Positions 5,609-5,637 of a DNA stretch of 5,637 bases are shown piece by piece. Every line of letters starts with the position of its first letter. Position 1 is the first letter of the stretch. The DNA is taken from positions 1-5,637 of the forward strand of contig DOIX01000259.1 of the NCBI GenBank assembly GCA_003511885.1. The letters run 5' to 3'. The position numbers and the translations under genes are program-made. A model generated the notes under the pieces. The model searched no databases. It was given only the letters and a program-made list of their open reading frames with translations, and was not told where the DNA came from. The stretch is from Cyanobacteria bacterium UBA11153. GTDB lineage: Bacteria > Cyanobacteriota > Cyanobacteriia > Cyanobacteriales > Coleofasciculaceae.

Positions 5609-5637
5609 GACATGATGTCTTAACTGATGTGGCGGTT
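5591..5637. repeat. Perfect 23-bp palindrome at the window edge
   Basis: Positions 5591-5613 are the exact reverse complement of 5615-5637, with a single G at the centre (5614). The outer part is GC-rich (AACCGCCACA) and the inner part contains TCAGTTAAGACAT. The window ends exactly where the visible arm ends, so the repeat may continue. It could be a minimal inverted-repeat element, two abutting insertion-sequence ends, or a very strong terminator hairpin. Confidence 0.9.

Overview
The window comes from a cyanobacterium. The best sign is seven perfect copies of the HIP1 octamer GCGATCGC in 5.6 kb, where about 0.1 would be expected by chance at even base composition. Heptanucleotide tandem arrays of the kind known from cyanobacterial genomes (STRR-type) and moderate G+C agree. 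The second ABC cassette protein also reads like the cyanobacterial/plastid branch of the ABC-F family. The species cannot be told from the sequence; the load of short repeats would suit a repeat-rich, often filamentous lineage, but that is inference.

Layout, left to right. A heptamer array (35-94) runs into the 3' end of a minus-strand D-lactate (2-hydroxyacid) dehydrogenase gene (82-1086). Only 14 bp away, and divergent from it, is a plus-strand HEAT-repeat protein gene (1101-2396). That gene carries a small in-frame insertion flanked by a 5-bp direct repeat (1233-1312). A convergent spacer (2397-2527) ends in a second heptamer array. It is followed on the minus strand by an orphan sugar-type ABC permease (2528-3358). 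A weak terminator-like hairpin and a repeat-like leader separate this from an upstream, same-strand ABC-F ATPase (3455-5140). The leader of the ABC-F gene (5141-5280) has a candidate promoter and two palindromic boxes 20 bp apart. The right end (5280-5637) holds no intact gene: a long G-rich inverted repeat, a possible ORF remnant, and a perfect 23-bp-arm palindrome at the window edge.

Functionally the genes do not form one pathway. The dehydrogenase is fermentative redox metabolism, the HEAT protein is probably a binding scaffold, the permease is one half of a sugar importer whose partners are encoded elsewhere, and the ABC-F protein is a ribosome-acting translation factor rather than a transporter. 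I see no evidence for a defence system, CRISPR array, tRNA or rRNA. The most interesting material is the short mobile/repetitive DNA that has been absorbed into genes: it supplies the last residues and stop codon of one gene, about 25 internal codons of another, and the leader of a third.
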